Notes under the pieces: generated by a model
Told to the model about the DNA's origin: nothing
Database searches by the model: none
What the model saw: the letters and a program-made list of their open reading frames with translations, nothing else
Part shown: in pieces, positions 1 through 11,904 of the stretch
How positions within the stretch are numbered: the first letter of the stretch is position 1
How the letters are laid out: each line of letters starts with the position of its first letter
DNA from: Icerya purchasi
Lineage: Eukaryota; Arthropoda; Insecta; Hemiptera; Monophlebidae
Assembly: GCA_039619475.1 (NCBI GenBank)
Contig: CM077115.1
Span: 59,216,864-59,280,863, forward strand
DNA length: 64,000 bases
Direction of reading: 5' to 3'
Made by a program: the position numbers and the translations under genes

Positions 1-651
1 GTAGGATGTGTTGGTTGAAGTTTAGGATACAGGAGTCGATGTCTGCTGATGATTTGAGGAGTGGGAGGGCGCAAATTGATTTGAATTTATTCCAATCCGC
101 CTTTTTTAGAAGCCATCTTTGGGTTGTAGGAAGTTGTTGGTTCATCGAGGTGGTGGAGATGTGGATAAGTATAGGAAAATAGTCACTATTACACAGGTCG
201 GAATGCGTTTTCCAATTGAATCGGTGAGCAATGTCGGAGGAGGCAATTGACAAGTCGATCGCAGAGAAGGTTCCGTTAGAGCTGTTGAATCTGGTTTGTT
301 GGCCGTTGTTTAGCAGGATTAATTGACAGTCGTCCTGGAGGATTCTATTGATTATGTATCCTTTGTCGTTATTTCTAGTAGCTCCCCAAGCGGTGTGATG
401 AGCGTTCATATCTCCTAGAATGATGAACGGCTGAAGCAGTTGATGAATGAGGTGGAAGAGGTCGTTGTAAGTTGGGTTTTCATCAGGGGGTATATATATG
501 TTGCAGATTGTCAAGTTCGCAAGTTGAGGACGGCAGCAGATTGTGACCCGAATGGTCACATTTTGGATGTTTGATTGAGTTTGTGAGCAGTGGTTAACGA
601 TAACAGAGTCTCGGATGAGGGTAGCTACGTCTCCAGATGCTTTGAGACCTC
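1..651 (-). pseudogene. LINE element A, ORF2 endonuclease domain (distal part, runs off left edge)
   Basis: Reverse-strand translation gives the second half of an endonuclease/exonuclease/phosphatase (EEP) domain of a non-LTR retrotransposon: a GDMNAHHTAWG motif around 370-415 (the usual GD.N..H..WG), then a stretch ending in NSDYFPI near 175-190. In active enzymes the last motif is SDH; here the catalytic His reads Tyr, so the enzyme should be inactive. The coding frame continues across the 14.2-kb insertion to 14886-15060, where the N-terminus lies. One in-frame TAG is seen in the rejoined frame. Reverse transcriptase would lie left of the window. Clade not assigned; a Jockey/R1-group element with a knuckle-bearing ORF1 is likely. 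Confidence 0.85.
646..651. repeat. Target site duplication GACCTC, left copy
   Basis: GACCTC directly abuts the left terminus AGTAGTCAG; an identical GACCTC follows the right terminus at 14880-14885. Deleting the element plus one copy leaves element A's ORF2 in frame, so this is a true insertion footprint. Confidence 0.93.
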
Positions 652-1070
652 AGTAGTCAGTAAAGGGCGACTCTAGCATGTACACGCTAATCCGAACCCC
701 AATTCCTGTCCCGGAGTTCAAAATTCACCCCAGACCGGTAATCCGAACACTAAAGTCACCCCAATTCACGTCCAGGTGGTCAAAATTCACCCAAGTTTCC
801 CCCGATTCCTCCGAGTTTCCCCCGGACGGTTCCCGCACATTTCCGATAAACCGAATGTCCAAACAGTGTCCCGAGGTCAATAAACTATCCAAAGTGTTAT
901 TCGGGGGCGCAAGTAACCCCAATTAGTGTCCAGGTGCTGAAAGTTCCCCCAAGTTCCCCAAATTTCTCCGAAATTCCCCCGTACGCGTCCCGCTCGTTTC
1001 CGATAAACTGAACCGATTATTAATTAACATAAATATAATAATTAATGTCCGAAAGTAACCCAAGTCTCCG
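652..1070 (+). repeat. Left terminal inverted repeat of the 14.2-kb element
   Basis: Matches 14461-14879 in inverted orientation, nearly base for base apart from a small indel close to the tip; 65-codon frames in the two arms translate identically. Weaker similarity continues inward to about 1145/14385. The arm contains diverged copies of a motif TTTCCGATAAAC (near 840 and 999). Confidence 0.92.
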
Positions 1071-1690
1071 CTGACCCCGCCAGTCCTGCTATGGTACTGC
1101 AATTTTTTTTTTCAAAATTCCGAGGCCTAAGTAAGAAAATTCCAAAATTTAACCCAAGTATATTATTTAAAGCGTAAATCTAACCTATAACTCCAGTTCA
1201 CACCTCTCACACGTATATTTCGTTCCCGCGCACGCTCCGGTCGCCGTCGCGAAAGCACACGCGCCGATCCCAGGCATATCCCGATCTCCACCACGATATC
1301 ACACCCACACACACACGCGCTCCGTCTCCAAAATTCCACCCTATGCGTCCTGCTCGTTTCTGATAAACAGAACCGATTATTAATTAACATAAGTATATTA
1401 ATTAATGTCTGAAAGTAACCCAAGCCCCCGCTGGTCCCTCCCGCCGCTGCGTCACGGCAATTTTTTCAAAATTCCAAGCCTAACTAAGAAAATTCCAAAA
1501 TGTAACCCAAGTATATTATTTAAAGCTAAAATCTAACCTATAACTCCAGTGCACACCTCTCACACGCATATTTCGTTCCAGCGCACGCTCCGGTCGCCGT
1601 CGCGAAAGCGCACGCGCCGATCCCACGCATATTCCGATCTCCGCCGCGATATCCCCGCGCACACACGCGCTCCCTTTCCGATACCGCGAT
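971..1690. repeat. Two tandem copies of a subterminal unit of about 355 bp
   Basis: The block beginning near 971 (CGTCCCGCTCGTTTCCGATA) and continuing through GC-rich CGCACGCTCCGGTCGCCGTC is repeated from about 1327 with small differences. The first copy straddles the inner border of the inverted repeat, the second lies just inside it. The composition is clearly GC-richer than the surrounding DNA. Confidence 0.8.
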
Positions 1691-2204
1691 TATTTCTTTA
1701 ATATTTCAAAGTCTAAGTATACATAATATAAAATTAGCCGAAGCATATTTTTTTATTTTCCTGATTCCCCGATCTTACTACCATATGCTAAAGCGCACGT
1801 CCTGATCCCGCGCATATATCTAACATAACGTTATTCTCCGCGAAAGCGCACACGCCGATCCCCCGCACGTGTCGTCCGTTTATACTATCGCGATTACTTT
1901 TTTTAATAATTATTTTTTTCACATAATAACCCAATCCCTGCTCTGTTGTCTAAACCTAACCGGTTATCCAAAACATTTATAAATTAACAAATCAATTATT
2001 TCTATAGTCTAAAATATCCTTAGTCTCCTTTACCCCTTCCACCCTCTTTTCCGATCGATTCCGTTATTTTAATATCGAATATATCGCATTCTATTTACTT
2101 TTACTACGACCATTAAACCCTCGATCGACGCTCCCGACGCCCCCGTCATTTCATATTGAGAGGTAATTATTTTTTTATGTGAGCGCTATGAATGCACACC
2201 GTCC

Positions 2205-3060
2205 ATTCCCGCACACCCATCTGCTGTCGTTAGTTCCCATACCGTTCATAATAACTTTTATTCAACTCCAAGTATTATGGAATTATCCTAATTATATTTT
2301 TTCTTCACTTCCGATCATTTCTTCTGACCGTTCATAATATTTTTATTTTTCTCCGATTCTAAAAATAAATCCTATAATGTCTTCACTGATATGAAGGCTT
2401 ACACATCCTCTGCAGTTAGTCTACATATCGTTCATAATATCCTTTATTCAACTCCAAGTATTATGGAATTATTCCAATTATATTTTTCACGTTTCCGATC
2501 ATTTCTCCCGACAGTACATTATTTTTATTTTTCTCATAATCTAAAAATAAATCCTTCGATACCTTTACTGTATGAATGCGCACACATCTTCTGCAGTTAG
2601 TTTCCATACCATTCATAATAACTTTTTTCAACTCCAAGTATTATGGAATTATTCTAACTATATTTTTTTTTTCGCTTCCGATCATTTCTCCCGACAGTAC
2701 ATTATTTTTATTTTTCTCATAATCTAAAAATAAATTCTTCGATACCTTTACTGTATGAATGCATACACATCCTCTGCAATTAGTTTCCATATCGTTCATA
2801 ATAGTTTTTTTTCAACTCCAAGTATTATGGAATTAACCTAAGTATATTTACTTCACTTACGTTAAATTCTTCCGTCCGTTAATAATTTTATATTTTTTTC
2901 TCAGATTCTAAAAATAAATTCGTCGATGTCTTCACTGCTATGAATGCGCACACATCTTCTGTCGTTAATTCTCATATCGATCATAATAATTTTTTCATGT
3001 CTATGTATTATGGAATTACTCTAAAATATATTTTTTCTCCCTCCAAAGATTTTTTCCAAA
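2205..3060. repeat. Tandem array, unit about 185 bp, about 4.5 copies
   Basis: Each unit carries TTCATAATA, then CAACTCCAAGTATTATGGAA, a T-rich run, TCCGATCATTTCT and TCTAAAAATAAAT. Copies of the first landmark lie near 2240, 2430, 2610, 2795 and 2980. More diverged copies appear near 3235 and 3785. One more copy of the CTTCACTTCCGATCATTTCT block stands just inside the right inverted repeat (14350-14390) in direct orientation. Confidence 0.82.
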
Positions 3061-6000
3061 AGTAAGTATTTGTAAATTTATGTCGAGTAGAGTTTTATTT
3101 AACACGATTTCAACCCCCCTCCCTCTCCTTTCCGCCCTACACAAATTACAAATCTTTCATATTATTTTTCACGAGGACATCCACCCGAATGTGAATCCGC
3201 GCCACCCATTCCTGCACACACATATGCTAGAGATGGTTTCCCAATCATTCATATTAATTTTTGTTCCAAGTCCATTAGTTTAAGAATATTTTATTTATTT
3301 CAAACTCCAAATATTTTTCAAGATCTTTTCATATTATATTTTATTTTCTGTTTAAGACCCCATCAAACCCTCGACTGTCGCAAAAGCATCCCGACACTTC
3401 TCACACACGTTCTCCATTATACAGTATCAAAATGAATCGAAATTTATAATCAACGAAGTCAATTTACTGATGGTATATACTTTTTATATTTTTTCCCCGT
3501 ACTCCTCGACCGCCAGATCCGTCACAAAAGCGTACAAGTCGTTCCCACACATATATACATTGTCACGACTACACAACACTATATCTGTGCATGTTATACA
3601 TTCCTATTATGTATTTTCAAAATCGAACCGACTCTCAATATTTTTCACTTTACACGGATCTAAAAATTTCTTCTTCTCTCCTTTTACTGCCCTGGACTAA
3701 ATTAACAACCATACATAATGTTATTTTTATTTATTTATTCTCAAATACTTATACACGCATACACATCCGTTAGCACTATTTACCAAATCATTCATATTAA
3801 TGTATTACAGATTTTTAAGCTTCCAATCATTTCACCGTTCATAAGTTTTTTATTTTTATGCAAATCAGTCGTCGTGAATCTCAAACATCCGTTCTGCACA
3901 CATGTTTCTACGCATTCGTCACTGTACCCGTCCGTTATTCCACTTTCATTTATTTTATTCATTTGTTATTTTTTCTATCAAAAGCCTGAATCTAACCTTG
4001 AACCTCTTTACCGTTCATCATTCTTTGTATGTAATACTTTTCTGAGCTTAGTTACCGTAGAATTTAATTAATCGATATATTTTATTTTTCAATCGACAAA
4101 ATTTTTTAAAATCTTTCATAATCATATTTTTATACAAATACAAGTATGGTTTTAATATTTTTTTAAATTTCGTAAATTATTTTTCCGCGATATACACGAG
4201 TTCGTCTATGAGGTGTTGGTGGTCAATTGTATAGAGCGACAGATAGAAAAAACCTGTTAGTTTACGAATCACAGCATGTTCGAAGAAAAAAAAAAACACG
4301 GTAGCACGACCAGATCAGGGTTGCAATGTGCGAGTGAGAGAGTGTATGTGAGTGAAATAGAAGGTTATATTCTCGAGGGCAACAGCCTGATTGTAAAAAT
4401 ACGTTAAAGATACCTGCATCTATCCCTGAACAGTCATCATATCGAACACAAAAAGGTCGCCTAAAAGAATATTGTTTTCTTTTTCAGGTAACGAACAGTA
4501 ACATTTTTTTCTCTGTGTTATAAAATTAGCCCGAGTATATTTTTTATTCTTTCATTACGCTAAAATTTTTTCAAATCTTTTTTGTAATATGCTGTGCAGA
4601 CAAATGTACGCCGCAGACACTTCTCGCTTCATTACTACTGATATATCTGTACGTTCATTGACACTATTCTTATCGTAATATAGTTTTTTCAGGAAATCGT
4701 AGAAAATCGTTCTTCGCTCCATTCATACTATGTAATCTATTTCCAAAATTCAAATCGTGCATAATTACTTTAAAATCAACTTAAATATATTTCATCATTT
4801 CCAAAATTAGCAATCTCCTTACAGATCATTATCTCATTTTCCGATTGTCAATAATATTTTTTTTTTTTAATCTATCGTACATATATTATTTTTTTATCGT
4901 TTAAATTTTTCTTCAATTCGCAAAGGGCCTAACCTATAGAAAAAATATTCTTGTAAACATTCATGACGAATTCACTCCTTCTACTTACATTATGAGTTAA
5001 TTTTTCTGTAATTATTTTTAACATCTTGAAATTATAGTAGTATTTTTTTAATTTTTTTATTTTCCATACATGACAAAAATATTGAAATCACTACATCTAT
5101 AAATGCATTCACCGTAAGACTCCACTAAACTATCATGAATTTTTAAAATTAGCCCAAACATACTATTTTTCACTACAAATTACATTCGCCTATAATTTTT
5201 TCTATATAATCACTAACCTACGAAAACACTTCGTTCGTTTTACTCATGTCGAAGCAATCACTCCTTTTCCCTCTTGCTATCTATGTTCAAAGTCTAATAA
5301 TGTAATACGAAATTATTCTAAATAAATGTTCATGCTAGCAAAATTATTACATCACCCCTTTTTCTACACAATTGTATGCATGTTTCCGAAAAATCTCACT
5401 ATATATTTTCAAAATTAACTCCAGCCCACGTATTATTTTTACATTTCATTCATTTATATTTGTTTAATCATATCTGCTGCAAGACCGTATAAAAGAATAC
5501 AAGCAGTTCCCACACACATAATTATTGTTCAGAGGTGTTGTTGGCGTACTTTATCATATACTTTTGTAAGCACATACAGAACGGCTTCATAACCTTTTAT
5601 CATTCATTTAGATGCGGAGTCACACAGCTTTTAGCGGAGCAATCAATTCTTTGCAAAACTAATGATTGAAAGCATACCCCCCCCCTCAAAAAAAAAAACG
5701 TGGAATAGCGAGGATTTTTTTTTTTACACACCCAAAATAAATGAGATAATTATTTCTCTATATTTATCACATTACCAAGATTGTATATATCACTCGATCG
5801 CCTCTTTCACTCATTCGTCGATTTCAAATGTGAAGGAAATTTTCGTACCATGCTTTATTCATACATTTTATTTCTGAATAGAATGTTATATGGCTGGGAT
5901 GGCAGTAAAGATTTCAATTTTATATATGAAGAATGGATGAAGCAATCCAGAGACTGTTGTAAATGTATAAGTCTTATTATTTGAAATATAAAATTTGAAG

Positions 6001-7047
6001 GAAATTTATATATCTTGCTTCGTTTTAAGATGTTTTATTTTTACATTTTTTTTTTTTAATCTCCCTCTTACTATTATTTTTGAAACGGATGTTGATAACT
6101 ATGAATAGTATTTGTGATTATCGAGAGAGAGGTAAACGTTTTCCTTACTTTTGACTAATTATGTACAATTTTCAATCATTTTTTACAATTTTTCGCACAT
6201 TTTACTACTTTTACATTGTTTTAAGCAATTTTTGCTATTTCGCATCATTTTCCAGTCCTTTTTTTTGTACTTTTTACACAATTTTCATCGATCTTTCAAC
6301 AACTTTGTAAGGGTTTTTTTTTTTTTTTCTTTCTTACATTTCATTACAATATCGTTAGTCATCAATGATAACAGTACATATTTATGCTTTCACATCACCT
6401 TTCGCTTCATCTGTGCACATCTACAACTTAACAAGCGCAGAACCAGTTGAATGTTGTAGGCCCGCAATCACGATCTACATTTGATTATTGGATTTACCAG
6501 TCACATCTTTGAACGTTTGATTTAATGAATTGACAGGGACTTTGTATTTTGCTCGCCCGCTCGATATCTTCAACAGACTATCATGCTAACGTTTAATAAG
6601 AGCAGCCATAAAGCTCCAGACGTTTACTGAATGTTTTCTCAACACATTCACAGCCCATACCCCATACACTAAGGAAATCTTTAAACACCTCTATAACCAT
6701 TCCTTTTAAGCTGGAGGGTGCAAGGGACTCCTATAATCGTTTTGACAATCAGCACTTCGTCGTCCATCGCCCTAGCTTTACTTGTCGTTGCACAGACATG
6801 TAGTAAACGTTTTATTCTTTTACAATTTTTTTATATTTCAACACTATTAACAAATTTTCCCACCATACTAACTAATTATAAACAGTTTTCCATTATTTCT
6901 TAACATGTTCTTATGTTTTAGAGTCTTTTTACGCGATTTTTTTCACCAATTTATGATATTTCTTATCATTTTCTTGCGTTTTAATGTCTTTCATACAATT
7001 TTACTCAATTTTTCGTCATATTCGTGAGTTTTTTATTTATCTCTTAC
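3061..7047. other. AT-rich interior of the 14.2-kb element, no gene recognised
   Basis: Long T-rich stretches, decaying traces of the 185-bp unit to about 4080, then unstructured AT-rich DNA. Around 6150-6310 and 6820-7030 there are irregular short repeats of the type ACAATTTTT spaced about 20 bases apart. Open frames here are short and T-biased and show no domain, so I call none. Confidence 0.6.
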
Positions 7048-7058
7048 ATTATATATCT
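7048..7058. repeat. Target site duplication ATTATATATCT of LINE B, 3' side
   Basis: Identical 11-mer at 13014-13024. It lies directly beyond the oligo(A) tail of the minus-strand element, as expected for target-primed reverse transcription. Confidence 0.9.
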
Positions 7059-7143
7059 TTTTTCTTTTTTTTTTTTTTAACCCCCCTTTGGGCATATCAA
7101 CAAAGGATCTTCGCCCAGAAACGAAAGGAAGGAGAAGGATCAG

Positions 7144-10100
7144 TTAAATGTAGATTCGGTCAGCTATTGATAAGATAAAGGAACTGAGGATAGGAACAAC
7201 TGAGATCGACGGAAACGATAAGATATACGAGGCACAATAAGGAGTAGGGAGTTTGAGTGACAGCAGATTGGAATACAAAGAGGTACGTTCGTTCACGAGG
7301 GATGGACATTCAAAGAGGATATGGTCAGGATCACAGACGGCTACGTCGTCAGGATGAAGAGGGCAATAAGGGGAAAGAGCGAGATGAAAACGAAAGCGTG
7401 AGGAAGGAAGAAGAGTATGATTCAGACGTAAACGGATAATAGGAACAATAACGGAGCGGTGAAGCGAAGGAAAATCGTAAAACCAAGGCCGCGTGGGAAG
7501 ATTAGGTTGGATGGAAAAATAAAAGGAAGAATGATTAGAAAAGGAGGAAACGTAAAAATCTGACCAAAATCTAACATGAAACTTTTTGCACAATGGGAGT
7601 AAATTCGAAACGGGAATTTTAGAGAAAAAAAAGCGGGAGGATACAGCAATCTGAGCCAAAGAATCAGCCATTTCGTTACCCTCTATCCCCATATGACTGG
7701 GGACCCAGAGCATTTCAATGCGGATAGCGTGAAGTGAGAAGAGAGTGTGAATGAGAGAGCGAATACGGAGGATGAAAAGGTCAGAGGAGTGAGAGGGGAA
7801 ATGAGAGGAAATAGCTTTAAGAGCACACATGGAGTCGGAGATAATTAAAAATTTAGAAGAAGAACGATGTGAGGAAATATGGATTATGGCACGTAAAATG
7901 GCCGTTAACTCGGCCGTAAAGATAGTACAAAAGGAAGGGAGACGAAAAGATTCAGAGAAATTAATGCTCGGAATGATGAAAGAAGCTCCAACTCCATTAG
8001 GCCCCTTCGAACCATCCGTAAAAATAGCAATATGGGAAGGAAAACGGGATTCGATATAACTATGGAATTCCTGTATAACTGTTGGATAGGAAAGGGATTT
8101 GGAGGAAAAAGGAAAGTAGAATACATTGGGAGGATTGGAGAGATCTGCAAAATTGAAAGAAAAGTAAGGGAGATTGTTATAAGAAATTGTGCAGGATAAA
8201 AAGGAATTTAGCCGCAAAGAAATGTGGGCTAGAATAGGAATTTTCTTGGGAGTAAAACGCCAGTTTTGCAGAATAGAAAGATATGAAGGAATAAGTTTGG
8301 AGGATGATAACGGTAGGCGTTTACACAAGAAACGATAACCTAAATAAGATCTGCGAATGAAAAGAGGAGGCGAGTTAGACTCAGCGAGAACTGCTGGTAC
8401 TCGAGAAGATCTAAGAACACCAAGGCAAAGACGAATACAAGAATTTTGAATTATATCCAGCTTGGAAAGAAGTGATTTTGAGGCAGAGCCATAGATAAAG
8501 GAACAGTAGTCGAATTTGGAACGGATAATCGAATTGTACAAGGAAATAAGGAGAAAGGGATCGCCTCCCCATTTTGTTGGAGAAAGAGCTTTCAGTAAGT
8601 TTAGTCTTTTAAGGGCAGAAGAGGAAAGGAAATTAATATGTTCATAAAAGGAGAGACGACTATTGAGAAATACACCGAGATAGCAGAAGCATTCCCTACG
8701 AGGGATAAGATTGGAGTTTAAGGATACAGAGACTAAAGCGGGATTAAAAGGACGAAGAGAAAAGACAATACAAGAGGATTTTAAAGGGGAAATAGAAAGG
8801 TTCAAAGAGGAAAGAAATTGTTCCAAAGTAGCTAGAGACGAATTAACACTTTCGTTAGCATCTACGATATCACGGGATGAGGAAAAGAGAAGAATGTCAT
8901 CGGCAAAAAATAAGGAAGAGGAGTTCATAGAAAGAGAAGCAACAGAAATAGTATAAATATTAAAAAGAGTAGGACTAAGGCAGGATCCTTGTGGAAGACC
9001 ACGTGAAACAACTCTTGTAACCTCGAACGAAGAAGAAGACAGGAGAATAGTACGATTTAACATCAAGTTAACAATGAGGGAACAAAAATGCGTCGGGATG
9101 TTAATTGCTATCACTCTATCTCGAAGAGTAGGGAGATGGACATTATCAAAAGCACTGGAAACATCGATAAAAGTAGCTAGAGTGTACTGTTTATCGATGA
9201 AAGATTTATAGATATAGGAAACAAACAGACTGACGCAGTCAGCAGGACCTAAGCCTGGACGGAAACCAAACATATTAGAAGGAAAAACATTATTGTGTTC
9301 GAGCCACCAGACCAGGCGCTTGTTAAGCATGCCCTCAAACAGTTTTCTGAGACACGATGCTAGGGAGATCGGACGAAGAGAGGAGTTTTTCTTAGGGATA
9401 GGAATGATAATAAAGGTGTTCCAGTCAGGAGGTGTGACTCCTCTGGACAAAAAGGAGTTGAATATACAAAGAAGGGTTCGGAGAGCAAGATCGGATAACT
9501 TTTTTAGGACAAAGAAGGGAATACCATCACGACCTGGAGTGGGGCTGGAAGATTTTTTGAGAATGGATTTTAATTCATTAATATTAAACGCAGAGGAAAG
9601 AGAATGAGAATTAGGGTTTTCCATAACAGGAAACGGGCAGGATTCATCAACGTTAGGAACATAAGCAGGAGCAACAGCATCAAGAAAAGAAGACAAACTG
9701 TCGGAGGAAATAGTATGGATAGAAGGACGTTCAGAAGAAGGGAATTTGAAAGCTCTGGCCATTTTCCAGATATGCTTAAGAGGAGTAGTTCTCGAAAAAA
9801 ATGAACAGAAATTTTTCCAAGAGGATTTCTTAGACGATTTTAGAATAAACCTAGCCCTTGCATTGGCCCTTTTGTGGGCAAGAAAGTTTTCGCGTGTAGG
9901 ATTTGATCGGAAAATTCTAAATGTAGCGCGACTATGATCGAAAGCGGCATTGCATTCTTCGTTCCACCAGAGGGACGATGCTGATCCACGATGGCCTGAC
10001 GATGACGGTTTACGGGAAGGAGAAGACAGCGATAGAGCATTTGTAATCGAATTTAGGAATAGATGGTAATGGAGTACAGGATCAGAGCCATCTAGAAGTT

Positions 10101-10878
10101 TAGGAAGCATAGAATCAACTAAGGAGTGGAACAGAGCCCAATTAGTTTTCGATAGGTTCCATCGAAGGTAATTGAGAGGTTTAAAGCAAGGAGAAGAAGG
10201 AGGATTCTGGGGAGTAATTAGAATAGGAATATGATCACTACCATAGGAGCCCATGAGAGTTGACCAATTGTAATCAAAACCAATAGAAGGAGATGAGAAA
10301 GTTAAATCGAGAGTACTATAACTAGATGCGCTCTTGTAATAGGTAGGAGAGAGATCATTAAGAAGGACTAAATCATTAGAAAGAACAAGATTTTCAAGAG
10401 CAGTACCGTTGTTGTTATGGTTTGAGCAGCCCCATGAGGGCGACCGAGCATTCCAGTCACCCCCAATGATGAACGGATGCGGGATAGACCTGAGGAAAGA
10501 AACGAGAGGGAAGTGACGAAGGTCGCAACTAGGGGGAACATAAATAGAAATAATATTAAGCGGACGAGCTGCATTGGAAGGAATGGAAATGTGTACAATA
10601 TTAGGCTGATTAGGACTAGAAGGGGAATTAAAGGAAACATTATGAGATTTAAATAGAATGCCGTTCCTAATAAGAATAGCAGATCCACCATAACCATCGT
10701 CACGATCGCATCTGATTATCTTATACCCACGAAAATTAATATTCATATCCGACCGTAGCCACGTTTCCGAAATGAGAGCAACGTTAATACTATGAATGTC
10801 TAACAGACCCTCTAATGCATTTTTGTTGGCTCTAAGGCTGCGACAGTTCCACTGTAAAATATTAAAAGTACCCGGCAT
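7144..10878 (-). CDS. LINE B ORF2: endonuclease, reverse transcriptase, RNase H
   Basis: Intact 1244-residue polyprotein that nicks target DNA and copies the element RNA. EEP endonuclease at about residues 1-225: ISETW at 36, GGDWNARSPSW near 138-148, SDH at 214-216. Reverse transcriptase about 480-740: RPISLASCLRKLFEGML, FIDVSSAFDNV, GLPQGS at 627, FADD at 658. RNase H about 950-1080: TDGSKG at 955, an AEL glutamate near 989, ISDS near 1015, GNEMADSLA with Asp 1072. A C-terminal C-H-C cluster (Cys1172, Cys1182, His1186, Cys1191) is the knuckle common in this group. All catalytic residues are present and no frame breaks are seen. Start chosen at the ATG directly before FNILQWNCRSL, the usual EEP onset. 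Confidence 0.95.
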   Translation of the reverse strand: MPGTFNILQWNCRSLRANKNALEGLLDIHSINVALISETWLRSDMNINFRGYKIIRCDRDDGYGGSAILIRNGILFKSHNVSFNSPSSPNQPNIVHISIPSNAARPLNIISIYVPPSCDLRHFPLVSFLRSIPHPFIIGGDWNARSPSWGCSNHNNNGTALENLVLSNDLVLLNDLSPTYYKSASSYSTLDLTFSSPSIGFDYNWSTLMGSYGSDHIPILITPQNPPSSPCFKPLNYLRWNLSKTNWALFHSLVDSMLPKLLDGSDPVLHYHLFLNSITNALSLSSPSRKPSSSGHRGSASSLWWNEECNAAFDHSRATFRIFRSNPTRENFLAHKRANARARFILKSSKKSSWKNFCSFFSRTTPLKHIWKMARAFKFPSSERPSIHTISSDSLSSFLDAVAPAYVPNVDESCPFPVMENPNSHSLSSAFNINELKSILKKSSSPTPGRDGIPFFVLKKLSDLALRTLLCIFNSFLSRGVTPPDWNTFIIIPIPKKNSSLRPISLASCLRKLFEGMLNKRLVWWLEHNNVFPSNMFGFRPGLGPADCVSLFVSYIYKSFIDKQYTLATFIDVSSAFDNVHLPTLRDRVIAINIPTHFCSLIVNLMLNRTILLSSSSFEVTRVVSRGLPQGSCLSPTLFNIYTISVASLSMNSSSLFFADDILLFSSSRDIVDANESVNSSLATLEQFLSSLNLSISPLKSSCIVFSLRPFNPALVSVSLNSNLIPRRECFCYLGVFLNSRLSFYEHINFLSSSALKRLNLLKALSPTKWGGDPFLLISLYNSIIRSKFDYCSFIYGSASKSLLSKLDIIQNSCIRLCLGVLRSSRVPAVLAESNSPPLFIRRSYLGYRFLCKRLPLSSSKLIPSYLSILQNWRFTPKKIPILAHISLRLNSFLSCTISYNNLPYFSFNFADLSNPPNVFYFPFSSKSLSYPTVIQEFHSYIESRFPSHIAIFTDGSKGPNGVGASFIIPSINFSESFRLPSFCTIFTAELTAILRAIIHISSHRSSSKFLIISDSMCALKAISSHFPSHSSDLFILRIRSLIHTLFSLHAIRIEMLWVPSHMGIEGNEMADSLAQIAVSSRFFFSKIPVSNLLPLCKKFHVRFWSDFYVSSFSNHSSFYFSIQPNLPTRPWFYDFPSLHRSVIVPIIRLRLNHTLLPSSRFRFHLALSPYCPLHPDDVAVCDPDHILFECPSLVNERTSLYSNLLSLKLPTPYCASYILSFPSISVVPILSSFILSIADRIYI

Positions 10879-11869
10879 AGTAAATTATAAAAGGAAAAAA
10901 CTTGAGTGGGGAAAGGAAAACGAAATAAAAAAATAACAAAAAGATAGAGGGGGAGGAAAAGGAAGAGAGGCGAAGAGAGTGCCAGAAGAAAAACAGCAAG
11001 GTAGAGTAGGAAAAAAAATAATAATTACAATATAAAAAAGAAAGACAGAAGGAAAGAAACTTTAATGGGTGGAGGAAAATTGGGGCTAGCAAGATGAGAG
11101 GAAAGTTAATAAGAAAAGGGAAGGAACAAATAAAAACAATTAAACAAAAATAGACTGTTGATGAAAAAAGGACGGCGATGGATGCTAGACTGGAATAAAT
11201 AAAAGAGAAAATGAAAAGTAAGGAACAGGATTTTAGAGGCAACGGACAAAATGATTCGGAGCCCATTGCAGCTAAGTTGCATAACAGAGCGAAATTCGTA
11301 GTCGCTATGATTCTCGATAATTGTCTCAACTTTTCGAGAATATAATGTAAATTACAATAGCGTAAAACAGTGTCAAAGTGCTGCGGTCTCAAAAATATTA
11401 AGACAAGAGTACAATGCAGAACGACACAAATAAAACCAATATATCTGAGCCCGGCAGTGATTTTAGTCACAGCAGCGTCAGTACATTGAAATGTGAAAAA
11501 ATAAATTACTACATGTCTGCCTCTGGGCATTACACCCAAGTATCTTAAAATCCGGCAAAAGACAAGAGTACAATGCATCATGATACGAATAAAACCAATA
11601 TATCTGAGCCCGGCAGTGATTTTAGTCACAGCAGCGTCAGTACATTGAAATGTGAAAAAAGCAACTGCTGCTTGTCCGCCTCTGGGCAATACATTCAGGA
11701 GTCTTAAAATCTGGAAAAGGAGGAAATTAATATGAAAGGAAATATTGATAGTAATAATAATAGTGATCTTAAAAAGAGAATAGGGAGAAAACAGAAAATG
11801 GAAAGAAATAAAGACAGAATAAGCAGAGAAAAAACGAAATGGGAAAGAAAAGGCTAGCCCCGGTTGCAT
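10862..11869 (-). other. 335-codon open frame spanning the ORF1-ORF2 spacer of LINE B
   Basis: A sense-strand open frame fills almost the whole spacer. It starts 35 bp after the ORF1 stop and ends overlapping the first 17 bases of ORF2. The product would be very rich in Phe, Leu, Ile and Ser with many hydrophobic stretches, and contains a 53-residue tandem repeat with the core FFTFQCTDAAVTKITAGL. The sense strand is pyrimidine-rich, which by itself depletes stop codons, so chance is a serious alternative. No family recognised. Listed as an open frame, not a confirmed gene. Confidence 0.3.
11401..11716 (-). repeat. 159-bp tandem duplication in the LINE B spacer
   Basis: Two copies, the second starting at 11560 (AGACAAGAGTACAATGCA at both starts). 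The central block TATATCTGAGCCCGGCAGTG through CAGCGTCAGTACATTGAAA is identical, the flanks differ. The period is exactly 53 codons, so the duplication keeps the overlapping open frame. Confidence 0.9.
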
Positions 11870-11904
11870 TCACTTTCACTTTATAACAAAAGTGAGAAGA
11901 AAGA

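Noticed and set aside
678..926. 82-codon frame in the left inverted repeat, duplicated at 14607-14816
   Set aside because: Open on both strands because of repeated low-complexity units; identical in both arms as expected for an inverted repeat, with no protein family.
2205..3060. Regularly spaced repeats suggesting a CRISPR array
   Set aside because: Units of 185 bp repeat along their whole length with no unique spacers, in a eukaryotic transposon.
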